Notes under the pieces: model-generated
Told to the model about the DNA's origin: nothing
What the model saw: only the letters and a program-made list of their open reading frames with translations
The model's database searches: none
Part shown: one piece after another, positions 16,275 to 25,192 of the stretch
Numbering within the stretch: the stretch's first letter is position 1
Layout: each line of letters begins with the position of its first letter
Made by a program: the position numbers and the translations under genes
Source of the DNA: Nocardioides lianchengensis
GTDB lineage: Bacteria > Actinomycetota > Actinomycetes > Propionibacteriales > Nocardioidaceae
Assembly: GCF_900101465.1 (NCBI RefSeq)
Contig: NZ_FMZM01000001.1
Coordinates: forward strand, 657,746-721,745
Direction of reading: 5' to 3'
DNA: 64,000 nt

Positions 16275-17552
16275 GTGCACATGTTGATAGGCAACGGAGA
16301 CGGCGGCGCCGCCGAGGCGCTGGCCCGGGTCGACGCGCTCCACACGGGGCTGACCCAGATCGCCCTCGAGGGAGGCGACCTGCGCGGGATCGCCGCCGAG
16401 GTCGCGCGGGTCCTCGACGTCGGCATCCTGGTGACCTCGACCGACGGTCGCGAGCGTGCGGGCGCGCTGGTCGACGAGCAGCGGGCCCAGCTGGCCGCGC
16501 ACGACCTGGTCGATCCCTCGGGGCGGGTCCGGGTGGAGCGGATCGGCGGCCACGGGGTCGTCGTCGGGGACGGCGAGGTGCGCACCCTGCGGGTCGCGGC
16601 GGCCGGCACCGACCTGGCCCGCCTGGTCTGCGTACGGCCGGGCGCCCCCATCTCCTCCGACGACGTGCACGCGCTCGAGCGGGCGGCTGCGATCGCCGCG
16701 CTGGTCATCACCCGCGAGCAGGCGGTGTCGGCGGTCGAGAACAAGTACCAGGGCGACTTCCTGCGCGATGTGTTCCTCCGGCGCGCGGGCGGCGAGGAGT
16801 ACGTCGCCGAGCACGCCGACACCTTCGGCTGGGACCTGCGCCGGCCGGTCGTCGTGGTGGCGGCCGAGATCGACCCGCCCGGCCCGGACGACGCCCCGGT
16901 CGCGCGGGCGGTCCGGCGGCAGTGGCAGGAGCGGTTCGCGGCCGCGTGGCGCCAGGTCGGCCGAGGCGTCGACGCCGGCATCCCCTGCGTCGACTTCTCC
17001 TCCGAGGTGGTCAGCCTGCTCCCGGTCCCGACCGGCGCCGACGAGACGGTGGCCGGCGAGGCCGTCGTACGACGGATGGTGACGGGGGTCGCCGGTGACA
17101 AGGGCGGCGGCCGCCGGCCGTTCTCCGTCGGGGTCAGCCGGGTGGCCGCCGACCTGGAGGACCTGCCGGGCGCCTACGCCCAGGCCCGTCGGGCGGTCGA
17201 GGTCGGCCGCCGGGTGCACGGCGGCGGCTCGACGACGTTCTTCGACCAGCTGGGCCTGCACCGGCTGATCGCGCTGATCACCGACGACCGCGAGCTGCAG
17301 GCCTTCACCCGTGACGTGCTCGGCCCGCTGGCGACCTCCACGACGGAGGCCGCCGACCTGCGCGAGACCCTCCAGGTGCTGCTCGACACCAACTTCAACG
17401 TGGCCGAGGCCGCCCGGGTCCAGTTCTTCCACTACAACACGATGCGCTACCGGGTCGCGAAGCTGGAGCGGCTCCTCGGACCGCTGTCCTCCGACCCGCA
17501 CCTGCGCCTCGACGTCGCCGTCGCCCTCCGCGTCCTCGAGATCGCCACCTGA
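16275..17552 (+). CDS. PucR/CdaR-family transcriptional regulator
   Basis: The 425-residue protein has an N-terminal sensory region (about 1-150), a central GGDEF-like PucR domain (about 160-330) and the C-terminal PucR helix-turn-helix: ADLRETLQVLLDTNFNVAEA, then FFHYNTMRYRVAKLERLLG. PucR-type proteins control purine and other N-compound catabolic genes. The location, divergent from the fdrA operon and upstream of the permease and molybdenum hydroxylase genes, makes it the likely pathway regulator. The start is GTG 16275 or ATG 16281; GGAAGGG just upstream of the GTG better fits the ATG. Confidence 0.85.
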   Translation: MHMLIGNGDGGAAEALARVDALHTGLTQIALEGGDLRGIAAEVARVLDVGILVTSTDGRERAGALVDEQRAQLAAHDLVDPSGRVRVERIGGHGVVVGDGEVRTLRVAAAGTDLARLVCVRPGAPISSDDVHALERAAAIAALVITREQAVSAVENKYQGDFLRDVFLRRAGGEEYVAEHADTFGWDLRRPVVVVAAEIDPPGPDDAPVARAVRRQWQERFAAAWRQVGRGVDAGIPCVDFSSEVVSLLPVPTGADETVAGEAVVRRMVTGVAGDKGGGRRPFSVGVSRVAADLEDLPGAYAQARRAVEVGRRVHGGGSTTFFDQLGLHRLIALITDDRELQAFTRDVLGPLATSTTEAADLRETLQVLLDTNFNVAEAARVQFFHYNTMRYRVAKLERLLGPLSSDPHLRLDVAVALRVLEIAT

Positions 17553-17585
17553 CCTAGGGCCCTCCTCGCCGAGTCAGCACCAGTG

Positions 17586-17624
17586 GTGGGCCGAGTCAGC
17601 ACTAGTAGTGCTGACTCGGCCCAC
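17586..17624. repeat. 19-bp palindrome, copy A of the GCCGAGTCAGC family
   Basis: GTGGGCCGAGTCAGCACTA pairs perfectly with TAGTGCTGACTCGGCCCAC around a single base. A further half-copy, GCCGAGTCAGCAC, lies at 17567-17579. It sits after the pucR stop and before the permease leader and could terminate pucR. Related palindromes occur at 58914-58949 and 63678-63712. Confidence 0.7.
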
Positions 17625-17806
17625 GATTGCTGCTGGCTCGGCGTTGCGGACGGGTTGCGGGGGCGTGTCGGCTGGCGACTTCTCACAACTGGTGCCAGGG
17701 GATCCGGTGTTCCTTCGGCACGAGTCGCCGTCGAGGGTGTGTCATGGGGCTCACTACGTTGTGGGTTCTCCGCGGCCGAGTGGCCGCCGGCGAGGGAGGG
17801 TGCGGC

Positions 17807-19168
17807 ATGTCGTTGTTCTCGTGGGAGAAGGTCGATCCGGCTCCGGGGGTGGCCGTCGCGCCGCACCAGCGGTTGAGCTGGGGCAAGACGGTGGGCCTGG
17901 GCGCCCAGCACGTCGTGGCGATGTTCGGGGCGACGTTCGTCTTCCCGCTGGTCATGGGCCTCGATCCCAACCTGGCCATCCTCTTCTCCGGGCTCTGCAC
18001 GGTGTTGTTCCTGCTGGTGTGCAGCAACCGGGTGCCGAGCTACCTCGGCACCAGCGCCTCCTTCGTCGGCGGCGTCTTCGCGATCCGGGCTCAGGGCGGC
18101 GACTCGAGCGACGTCACCGGAGCCATCCTGATCGCGGGCCTCGTCCTGCTCGCGGTGGGAGTGCTGGTCCACTTCGCAGGCGCGGCCCTGATCCACCGGG
18201 TGCTGCCGCCTGCCGTCACCGGCGCGGTGGTCATGCTCATCGGGTTCAACCTCGCGCCGGTGGTGGCCGACACCTACTGGCCCCAGGACCAGTGGGTCGC
18301 TCTTCTGACCGCGACCTTCATGGTGCTGGCCGCTGTGCTGCTCCCCGGATTCTGGTCGCGCATCGCGGTTCTGCTCGCCCTCGTCTTCGGCTACCTGCTG
18401 TCGTGGCTCTTCGACGGCGTCTTCGGGACCATCAACTCGCCCAACCAGGCCAACAACCTGACGGTCGAGGCCCACGACCGGGTCAATCTCGGCGCGGTCG
18501 GCGACGCGAGCTGGTTCGGCCTGCCGAGCGGCGTCCTGCGCGACGGCGTCGACGTCGTGCACGGCCCGAGCTTCTCGCTCACCTTCATCCTTCTCGTGCT
18601 GCCGGGCGTGATCGCCCTGATCGCGGAGAACACCGGACACGTCAAGGCCGTGGCCGAGATGACCGGTGACAACCTCGACCCCTACATGGGCCGGGCGCTC
18701 GGCGCCGACGGCGCCGCGACCGCGCTGGCCAGCCTGTTCGGCGGCAGCCCGACCACGACGTACGCCGAGAACATCGGCGTCATGAGCGCGACCAAGGTCT
18801 ACTCGACGGCGGCGTACTACGCCGCGGCGGCCGTCGCGATCCTGCTCGGGCTGTGCCCGAAGTTCGGTGCGATCGTCAACGCGACCCCGGGTGGCGTCCT
18901 CGGCGGCATCACGGTCGTCCTCTACGGGATGATCGGCCTGGTGGGCGCCAAGATCTGGGTCGACAACCGCGTCGACTTCGCCAACCCGGTCAACCTCGTA
19001 GGCCTGGCCGCCGGCATCATCATCGGCGTCGGCGACGTCAGCCTGAAGATCACCGACGACTTCACCCTCACCGGCATCGCGCTCGGCACGATCGTGGTGA
19101 TCGTCTTCTACCACCTGGTGGCCCGCAACAAGAGCACGACCTCGGGCGAGGTGACCCGCAACCTGTGA
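17807..19168 (+). CDS. NCS2-family nucleobase permease, UraA-like
   Basis: The 453-residue polytopic protein has 12-14 hydrophobic segments. The family motif reads TTTYAENIGVMSATKVYST, closer to the uracil permease UraA (TTYGENIGVM) than to xanthine/urate carriers (FAQNNGV type). The early motif QHVVAMFGATFVFPLVMGL also fits. It probably imports uracil or a related pyrimidine by proton symport. ATG 17807 is preceded by GAGGGAGGG. The stop overlaps the next start (GTGA), so the permease is translationally coupled to the molybdenum hydroxylase genes. That is the best clue in the window to the hydroxylase substrate. Confidence 0.88.
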   Translation: MSLFSWEKVDPAPGVAVAPHQRLSWGKTVGLGAQHVVAMFGATFVFPLVMGLDPNLAILFSGLCTVLFLLVCSNRVPSYLGTSASFVGGVFAIRAQGGDSSDVTGAILIAGLVLLAVGVLVHFAGAALIHRVLPPAVTGAVVMLIGFNLAPVVADTYWPQDQWVALLTATFMVLAAVLLPGFWSRIAVLLALVFGYLLSWLFDGVFGTINSPNQANNLTVEAHDRVNLGAVGDASWFGLPSGVLRDGVDVVHGPSFSLTFILLVLPGVIALIAENTGHVKAVAEMTGDNLDPYMGRALGADGAATALASLFGGSPTTTYAENIGVMSATKVYSTAAYYAAAAVAILLGLCPKFGAIVNATPGGVLGGITVVLYGMIGLVGAKIWVDNRVDFANPVNLVGLAAGIIIGVGDVSLKITDDFTLTGIALGTIVVIVFYHLVARNKSTTSGEVTRNL

Positions 19169-19986
19169 AGCCCGCCCCGTTCGCGTACCACCGCCCCTCG
19201 ACCCTCGACGAGGCGCTCGCGACGCTGGCCGCCGACCCGCACGCCAAGGTGCTGGCCGGCGGTCAGAGCCTGGTGCCGCTGCTGTCGATGCGGCTGGCCC
19301 AGCCGAGCGCGCTGGTCGACATCAACGGGCTGGCCGAGCTCGACACGATCCTCGTCGACCAGAGCGTCGTCCGGATCGGGGCGCTGGCCCGGCACGCCGA
19401 CGTCCTCGCCAACCCCGCCGTACGACGGGCGCAGCCGCTCGTCGCGCTCGCCCTGTCCCACGTCGCCCACGCGACGATCCGCAACCGCGGCACCACGGTC
19501 GGCTCGCTGGTGCACGCCGACGCGGCCGCGGAGATGCCGGTCGTGCTGACCCTGCTCGGCGGCTCGGTGCGGGTGGCGTCGGTCCGCGGGCAGCGCGACA
19601 TCCCGGCGGCCGAGCTCTTCCTCGGCCCGCTGGAGTCGTCGCTGGCGCCCGACGAGATCGCGGTGTCGGCCGACTTCCCGGTGCTGCCCACGGGCGCGGG
19701 CGTGGCCTTCGAGGAAGTGGCACGGCGGCACGGCGACTACGCGCTGTGCGGGGTGGCCGCGGTCGCGGACGGCGACACCATCAGGGCGGGGTTCGTCTCG
19801 GTCAGCGACGTGCCGACCGTGGTCGACCTGACCGGCGTGCCGGCGGGCGAGCGCGGCGAGGCGGCGCTGGCGCAGCTGGAGCCGCAGGCCGACATCCACG
19901 CGACGGCGGCGTACCGCTCCCAGCTGGTGCGGGTGCTCACCGAGCGCGTGGTTGAGTCGGCAGTCCAGGACAGGGGGGTGGCATGA
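19165..19986 (+). CDS. Molybdenum hydroxylase, FAD-binding medium subunit (CoxM/XDH-B type)
   Basis: The 273-residue protein starts KPAPFAYHRPSTLDEALATL and shows the FAD-binding motifs AGGQSLVPLLSMRLAQP (about residue 31) and TIRNRGTTVGSLVHADAAAE (about residue 104). It carries electrons from the iron-sulfur subunit to an acceptor. The start is GTG at 19165 within the permease stop; its own stop overlaps the small-subunit start (ATGA). Gene order medium-small-large is that of CO-dehydrogenase-like and uracil/xanthine/nicotine-type hydroxylases. Confidence 0.92.
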   Translation: MKPAPFAYHRPSTLDEALATLAADPHAKVLAGGQSLVPLLSMRLAQPSALVDINGLAELDTILVDQSVVRIGALARHADVLANPAVRRAQPLVALALSHVAHATIRNRGTTVGSLVHADAAAEMPVVLTLLGGSVRVASVRGQRDIPAAELFLGPLESSLAPDEIAVSADFPVLPTGAGVAFEEVARRHGDYALCGVAAVADGDTIRAGFVSVSDVPTVVDLTGVPAGERGEAALAQLEPQADIHATAAYRSQLVRVLTERVVESAVQDRGVA

Positions 19987-20639
19987 GCGAGGAGCTGCAC
20001 GACGTACGCCTGACGGTGAACGGAGCGGCGCACGACCTGCGGGTCCCGGCCCGCCGCCTGCTGTCCGACGCGCTGCGCCACGACCTCGGCCTGACCGGCA
20101 CCCACGTCGGGTGCGAGCACGGCGTCTGCGGGGCCTGCACGGTGCTGCTCGACGGTCAGCCGGTCCGGGCCTGCCTGCTGTTCGCGGTCTCCGTGCAGGG
20201 CCAGGAGGTCACCACGGTCGAGGGCCTCACGCGGCCCGACGGCAGTCTCAGCAACGTCCAGCAGGGGTTCGCGGAGTGCCACGGCCTGCAGTGCGGCTTC
20301 TGCACGCCGGGCTTCCTGACCACCATCACCGCCGGCCTGCGCGACAACCCGACGCCGACCCACGAGGAGTGCCGCGAGATGGTCGCCGGCAACCTCTGCC
20401 GGTGCACGGGCTACCAGAACATCGTGAAGGCCGTGGAGCGTGCGGCCGAGCTGGGTCTCGATACGCCCGCTGGTTCCTCGCGGGCTACTCGACCAACGGA
20501 AGCAGCACCGCCCGCGGGGGCTGCTCAAGCGACGAATGTCGCTGGTCGAGTAGCGAGCGCCAGCGATCCTCGGAGGTCGAGTAGCGAGCGCAGCGAGCGT
20601 ATCGAGACCCGTATCGAGACCCCCGAGGACGGCTCATGA
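19983..20639 (+). CDS. Molybdenum hydroxylase, 2Fe-2S small subunit with repeat-derived C-terminal tail
   Basis: Both 2Fe-2S sites are present: the plant-ferredoxin type GCEHGVCGACTVL (about residues 41-53) and the helical type QCGFCTPGF plus CRCTGYQNIV. Family members usually end soon after CRCTGYQNIV at about 155-165 residues; this one has 218. The extra 60 residues from about 158 (LDTPAGSSRATRPTEAAPPA onward, ending ERSERIETRIETPEDGS) are translated from a dispersed repeat and its inverted copy (20454-20622). The tail is Ser/Arg/Ala-rich and probably disordered. The stop overlaps the large-subunit start (ATGA), so the insertion kept the frame and the coupling. Confidence 0.9.
   Translation: MSEELHDVRLTVNGAAHDLRVPARRLLSDALRHDLGLTGTHVGCEHGVCGACTVLLDGQPVRACLLFAVSVQGQEVTTVEGLTRPDGSLSNVQQGFAECHGLQCGFCTPGFLTTITAGLRDNPTPTHEECREMVAGNLCRCTGYQNIVKAVERAAELGLDTPAGSSRATRPTEAAPPAGAAQATNVAGRVASASDPRRSSSERSERIETRIETPEDGS
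20454..20494 (+). repeat. 41-bp dispersed repeat, copy 1, translated in the small subunit
   Basis: The element starts GGTCTCGATACGCCCGCTGG and ends CTACTCGACC. It is 40/41 identical to 34172-34212 and is read in the same frame there (GLDTPAxSSRATRP). It contains a small CCCGC...GCGGG hairpin. Confidence 0.85.
20544..20622 (-). repeat. Inverted and partial copies of the same repeat family
   Basis: Bases 20575-20609, read on the minus strand, start GGTCTCGATACGCTCGCTGC and end CTACTCGACC, the opposite orientation of copy 1. A partial copy (20544-20574) precedes it, and the end TATCGAGACCC is duplicated at 20612-20622. All of it is coding in the small-subunit gene. Confidence 0.75.
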
Positions 20640-23017
20640 CCACCAAGCTGATGGGCCAGGGCGTCCAGCGGGTCGAGGACCAGCGCTTCCTGCGCGGTCA
20701 GGGCCGCTACGTCGACGACGTCGCGGTCGACCCGGCCACCCTGCACGCGGCGGTGCTGCGCAGCCCGCACGCGCACGCCCGGATCGTCGACATCGACGTC
20801 GACGCGGTGCTCGACCTCGAGGGCGTGCACGCGGTCTGGACCCACGACGACCTGACCGGCCCGATGGCCGAGCCGCTCCCGCTGCTCATCCCGCACCCGA
20901 CGCTGACGCACGGCCGCACCCAGTACGCCCTGGCCAAGGACGAGGTGAACTACGCCGGCGAGGCGGTCGCCTTCGTCGTCGCCGACGACCGCTACGTCGC
21001 CGAGGACGCCCTCGACGCCATCCGGGTCACGTACGACGTGCTGCCGCCGGTCGTCGGGATCGACGCGGCCCGCGCGGCCGACCAGCTGGTCCACGACGAC
21101 GTCCCCGGCAACATCGGTGCCCGGATGGAGCAGAGCACCGGCGACGCGCAGGCGGCGATCGCGCAGGCGCCGCATCGGCTCGCCCTCGACCTGACCGTCG
21201 AGCGCAGCGCCTGTACGCCGATGGAGGGCCGCGGGACGGTCGCCCGCTGGGACCCCGACACGAACCGGATGCAGGTGTGGACCTCGACCCAGAGCTCCAC
21301 CGGCGTGCGGGCCGTCGTGGCGGTCAAGCTCGGCCTCGACCTCGGTCAGGTCGACGTGATCACGCCCGACGTCGGCGGCGGCTTCGGGGTCAAGATCAAC
21401 CACCCCTGGCCCGAGGAGCTGCTGGTCCCGCTGGCGGCCCGCGCTCTCGGCCGCACGGTGAAGTTCACCGAGGACCGTCGCGAGCACTTCATCTCCAGCG
21501 CCCACGAGCGCGGCCAGGTCCAGCACATCGAGGTCGGCTTCGACGACGACGGCCGGCTGCTGGGGCTGGACGTCGAGTTCTGGCACGACCACGGCGCCTA
21601 CACGCCGTACGGCCTGATCGTCCCGATCATCACCTCGACCCAGCTGCTCGGGCCCTACAAGCCCGAGGTCTACCGGGTCGTCTTCGAGTCGCTCTACACC
21701 AACACGGTGATGGTCACGCCCTACCGCGGCGCCGGCCGGCCGCAGGGCTGCTTCGCGATGGAGCGCACCATGGACGCGATCGCGGCGTACCTCGGCAAGG
21801 ACCGGGCCGAGGTCCGGGCCAGCAACTTCATCCAGCCCGACGAGTTCCCCTTCGACCAGGGGTTGATCTTCCAAGACGGCCGCGAGCTGGAGTACGACTC
21901 CGGCGACTACCCGGCCTCGCTGGAGAAGATCAAGGCTCTGGTCGGCTGGGACGAGTTCCCGGCGTTCCAGAAGGAGATGGCGGCCCTCGGGCGGAAGGTC
22001 GGCATCGGGCTGGCCTGCTACGTCGAGGGCACCGGCGTCGGCCCCTACGAGGGGGCCCACGTGCACATCGAGACGACCGGCAAGGTGAAGGTCGCGACCG
22101 GCCTGACCACCCAGGGCCAGGGCCACGCCACGGTCTTCGCCCAGCTGGTGGCCGACGAGCTGGGCGTGAAGTTCGAGGACGTCGAGGTCGTCACCGGCGA
22201 CACCCGACGGATGCCGTACGCCGTCGGCACCTTCGCCTCGCGCGCCGCGGTGATGAGCGGCTCGGCCATCCACCTGGCCGCCAAGCGGGCCAAGGAGAAG
22301 GTGCTGAAGATCGCCGCCGACGCGCTCGAGGCGTCCGAGGACGACCTGCAGATCGTCGACGGGGTGGTCAGCGTGAAGGGATCGCCTGGCACCTCGCTCG
22401 ACCTGGGCACGATCTCGGTGCTCTCCAACCCGCTGCGCTACGCCTTCGACGAGGCGTCCAAGGCGGCGACCCAGTTCTCGGTCGGCGACCCCGGCAAGCC
22501 GCCGGTGCCGGAGGACGAGGAGCCCGGCCTCGAGGGCCGCGACTTCTACAGCCCCGAGCGCGCCACCTTCGCCTCCGGCATGCACGCCGTCATCGTCGAG
22601 ACCGACCCCGACACCGCCGAGATCAAGATCCTGAAGTACGCCGTCGTCCACGACTGCGGCCGGCTCATCAACCCGATGATCGTCGAGGGCCAGATCCACG
22701 GCGGCGTCGCCCAGGGCGTCGGAGGCGCGCTCTACGAGCGGATGGCGTACGACGAGGACGGCCAGCTGCAGAACGCCTCCTTCATGGACTTCCTGATGCC
22801 CTACGTCACCGAGATCCCCGACGGCATCGACATCGACCACCTCGAGACCCCCTCGCCCCTCAACCCGCTCGGCATCAAGGGCGCGGGCGAGGCCGGGGTG
22901 ATCCCCTCGGCGGCGGTGTTCGCCGCCGCCATCGAGGACGCCGAGCGGATCCCGATCACCGCGATGCCGATCTCGCCGTCCGAGCTCTTCCACCTGCGAC
23001 AGGAGCACCAGCCGTGA
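20636..23017 (+). CDS. Molybdenum hydroxylase, large catalytic subunit (form II CoxL-like)
   Basis: The 793-residue subunit has the molybdopterin-cytosine/Mo-binding motifs GGGFGVKINHPWPEE (about residue 246), PYRGAGRPQG (about 361) and the C-terminal GAGEAGVIPSAAVF with the catalytic Glu (about 757). The active-site loop is YRGAGR (form II), not the AYxCSFR of true CO dehydrogenases, so this is a hydroxylase of unknown heterocycle or aldehyde. Genomic coupling to a UraA-like permease, with a barbiturase elsewhere in the window, suggests oxidation of uracil/thymine to barbiturates, as in the uracil dehydrogenase of Rhodococcus. Xanthine-like substrates remain possible. Confidence 0.9.
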   Translation: MTTKLMGQGVQRVEDQRFLRGQGRYVDDVAVDPATLHAAVLRSPHAHARIVDIDVDAVLDLEGVHAVWTHDDLTGPMAEPLPLLIPHPTLTHGRTQYALAKDEVNYAGEAVAFVVADDRYVAEDALDAIRVTYDVLPPVVGIDAARAADQLVHDDVPGNIGARMEQSTGDAQAAIAQAPHRLALDLTVERSACTPMEGRGTVARWDPDTNRMQVWTSTQSSTGVRAVVAVKLGLDLGQVDVITPDVGGGFGVKINHPWPEELLVPLAARALGRTVKFTEDRREHFISSAHERGQVQHIEVGFDDDGRLLGLDVEFWHDHGAYTPYGLIVPIITSTQLLGPYKPEVYRVVFESLYTNTVMVTPYRGAGRPQGCFAMERTMDAIAAYLGKDRAEVRASNFIQPDEFPFDQGLIFQDGRELEYDSGDYPASLEKIKALVGWDEFPAFQKEMAALGRKVGIGLACYVEGTGVGPYEGAHVHIETTGKVKVATGLTTQGQGHATVFAQLVADELGVKFEDVEVVTGDTRRMPYAVGTFASRAAVMSGSAIHLAAKRAKEKVLKIAADALEASEDDLQIVDGVVSVKGSPGTSLDLGTISVLSNPLRYAFDEASKAATQFSVGDPGKPPVPEDEEPGLEGRDFYSPERATFASGMHAVIVETDPDTAEIKILKYAVVHDCGRLINPMIVEGQIHGGVAQGVGGALYERMAYDEDGQLQNASFMDFLMPYVTEIPDGIDIDHLETPSPLNPLGIKGAGEAGVIPSAAVFAAAIEDAERIPITAMPISPSELFHLRQEHQP

Positions 23018-23637
23018 AGATCCAGGGCTCGAACGTCATCGACGCACCGGTCGACCAGGTCTGGGCCGCCCTCCTCGACCCGTCGGTCCTGGTCGCGACC
23101 ATCCCGGGCTGCGAGCGGCTGGCCTCCACCGGCGAACACGCCTACGACATGACCGTCACCGCCGGGGTGGCCGCCATCAAGGGCACCTACGCCGGGAGCT
23201 GCGCGCTCTCCGACCTGGTCGAGCGCCAGTCGCTGACGATGACCCTCTCCGGCGCGGGCGCCCCCGGCACGGTCGACGCCCGGGTGGCCGTGTCGTTCAC
23301 CGCGGTCGACGGCGGCACCCAGGTCTCGTACGACGCGGACGCCACCGTCGGCGGGCCCGTCGGCGGGGTCGGCCAGCGGATGCTGACCAGCGTCTCGAAG
23401 CGGATGGCGGCTGAGTTCTTCGGCAACGTCGGCCGGGCCATCACCGACCCGGCTCCCGCCGCCGCTGCGCCCGCCGCTGCTCCGGTCGCCGGTTCCGCCG
23501 CTGCTCCCGCGCCGACCGTGTTCACCGCGCCCGCGAAGGCGTCCTCGCCGGACGACTTCCTCCGCGGGGTGGCGGTCGGTGCCGGCCTGGTCGTGCTGGG
23601 CGTGGTCGTGGGCTCGCTGTTCGGGCGGCGGCGGTGA
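23014..23637 (+). CDS. coxG: CoxG-like (SRPBCC) maturation or membrane-attachment protein
   Basis: The 207-residue protein has an N-terminal SRPBCC/CoxG domain (VKIQGSNVIDAPVDQVWAAL; ATIPGCERLAS; SVSKRMAAEFFGNV, to about residue 145), an Ala/Pro linker, and a C-terminal hydrophobic helix (GVAVGAGLVVLGVVVGSLF) followed by GRRR. CoxG proteins are encoded with molybdenum hydroxylases and in CO oxidisers recruit the enzyme to the membrane; the C-terminal anchor fits. The GTG start overlaps the large-subunit stop (GTGA). Confidence 0.88.
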   Translation: MKIQGSNVIDAPVDQVWAALLDPSVLVATIPGCERLASTGEHAYDMTVTAGVAAIKGTYAGSCALSDLVERQSLTMTLSGAGAPGTVDARVAVSFTAVDGGTQVSYDADATVGGPVGGVGQRMLTSVSKRMAAEFFGNVGRAITDPAPAAAAPAAAPVAGSAAAPAPTVFTAPAKASSPDDFLRGVAVGAGLVVLGVVVGSLFGRRR

Positions 23638-23726
23638 GCTGGCCACCGATCGGGCGTGGCGAACGGTGGCTGGCCCACCGCCGCCCGGCGGCCCGCCGTA
23701 CCCGCGGTGAGCTGGCCACCGATCGG
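23631..23726 (+). repeat. Duplicated 23-bp direct repeat with hairpins between coxG and the amidase
   Basis: GCGGTGAGCTGGCCACCGATCGG occurs exactly at 23631-23653 (containing the coxG stop) and again at 23704-23726. Each copy begins a CCACCG...CGGTGG hairpin. The unit looks like a local duplication of a terminator-like element and makes up most of the gap. Confidence 0.7.
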
Positions 23727-23773
23727 TCGGCTCGAACGGTGGACGGCTCGCCGCCGTCCCGGGACCGGCGCGG

Positions 23774-25174
23774 ATGAGCACGATCACCCCCGACTCCACC
23801 GCGCGCGCTATGGCCGCCGCGGTGCGGGACCGCCGGATCAGCGCGCGCGAGCTCCTCGAGCTGCACCTGGAGCGGATCGCCGAGCGCAACCCCGAGCTGA
23901 ACGCGGTCGTCAGCCTCGACGCCGACCGGGCGCGGGCGGGGGCCGACGCGGCCGACCGCTACCAGGCCGGCGGCGGTCGGCTCGGCGCGCTGCACGGGCT
24001 GCCGTACGCCCCCAAGGACACCCACGCCACGGCGGGCTGGCGGACGACGTACGGCTCACCGCTGCGCGCCGACCACGTCCCCGATACCGACGAGCTGATC
24101 GTCGAGCGGGCCCGCCGTGCGGGCGTCGTCGTCGTCGGCAAGACCAACGTGCCGGAGTTCGCGGCCGGCTCGCACACCTTCAACCCGGTCTTCGGCACCA
24201 CCCGCAACCCGCACGACCCGAGCCGCAGCGCGGGCGGGTCGAGCGGGGGAGCGGCGTCAGCGCTCGCGTCCGGGATGGTGCCGCTCGCCGACGGCTCCGA
24301 CATGGGCGGCTCGCTGCGCAACCCGGCGTCGTTCTGCGGCGTCGTCGGCCTGCGCCCGAGCCTGGGTCGGGTGCCCGAGTGGCCGCTCTACAACCAGTGG
24401 GAGACCACCTCGGTCGGCGGCCCGATGGCCCGCACCGTCGACGACCTGGCCCTGCTGCTCGGGGTGCTCGCCGGCCCCGATCCGCGGGTCCCGCACGCGC
24501 TCGGTGACCCGGGCCGGGTCTTCGCCGAGCCGCTGCCGACCGGCACCGGCGCGCTCGACGGGCTGCGCGTCGCACTCAGCGTCGACCTCGGTGGCGCCTT
24601 CGAGGTCGACCACCGGGTGGCGGCGGTCGTCGAGGCGGCCGGGACCACCTTCAGCCGGGCCGGGGCGCAGGTCGTCGGCGCCCACCCTGACCTCCGCGAG
24701 GCCGACGACACCTTCCGCACCCTGCGCGCCTGGCACCTGCAGGCCAAGCTCGGACCGCTGCTGGCCGAGCACCCCGACGGGATGAAGCAGAGCCTGGCCG
24801 ACAACATCCGGCTCGGCGCGGACCTCACCGGCGCCGACGTCGCCCGCGCCTACACCCAGCGCACCACGCTCGCCGAGCGGATGCGCCTGTTCTTCACCGA
24901 GTACGACGTCCTCGCGCTGCCCGTCTCGCAGGTGCCGCCGTTCCCGGCCGACCAGGAGTACCCCGCCGAGATCAACGGCCGGCCGCAGGCGACGTACCTC
25001 GACTGGATGCGCTCGGCCTACCTGATCACCGTGACCGGCTGCCCGGCGATCGCCGTACCCGCCGGGCGGACGCCGGAGGGCCTGCCGGTCGGGGTCCAGC
25101 TGGTCGCCCCGCACGGGTCGGACCGGAGGCTGCTGGAGGTCGCGGCGGCGTTCGAGGCGGCCGCCCGGGAGTAG
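23774..25174 (+). CDS. Amidase-signature family hydrolase
   Basis: The 466-residue enzyme has the Ser-cisSer-Lys triad of the amidase signature family: Lys81 (LPYAPKDTH), Ser156 (SAGGSSGGAASAL) and nucleophile Ser180 (GSDMGGSLRNPASFCGVVGL). It hydrolyses an amide or ureido bond; the family includes malonamidase E2, ureidomalonase-type and allophanate-type enzymes. Lying downstream of the permease/hydroxylase operon, it is a candidate for a late step of the proposed barbiturate route (ureidomalonate or malonamate hydrolysis). The sequence alone does not fix the substrate. The ATG follows the duplicated hairpins, so it may have its own promoter. Confidence 0.9.
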   Translation: MSTITPDSTARAMAAAVRDRRISARELLELHLERIAERNPELNAVVSLDADRARAGADAADRYQAGGGRLGALHGLPYAPKDTHATAGWRTTYGSPLRADHVPDTDELIVERARRAGVVVVGKTNVPEFAAGSHTFNPVFGTTRNPHDPSRSAGGSSGGAASALASGMVPLADGSDMGGSLRNPASFCGVVGLRPSLGRVPEWPLYNQWETTSVGGPMARTVDDLALLLGVLAGPDPRVPHALGDPGRVFAEPLPTGTGALDGLRVALSVDLGGAFEVDHRVAAVVEAAGTTFSRAGAQVVGAHPDLREADDTFRTLRAWHLQAKLGPLLAEHPDGMKQSLADNIRLGADLTGADVARAYTQRTTLAERMRLFFTEYDVLALPVSQVPPFPADQEYPAEINGRPQATYLDWMRSAYLITVTGCPAIAVPAGRTPEGLPVGVQLVAPHGSDRRLLEVAAAFEAAARE

Positions 25175-25192
25175 CACCGGGTACCGGCAGGT

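Noticed and set aside
20525..23008. An 827-codon minus-strand frame opposite the large hydroxylase subunit
   Set aside because: The plus frame has all molybdenum-site motifs; the antisense frame is a composition artefact.
20636..23017. True aerobic CO dehydrogenase
   Set aside because: The active-site loop is YRGAGR (form II) and not AYxCSFR, and the operon begins with a nucleobase permease.
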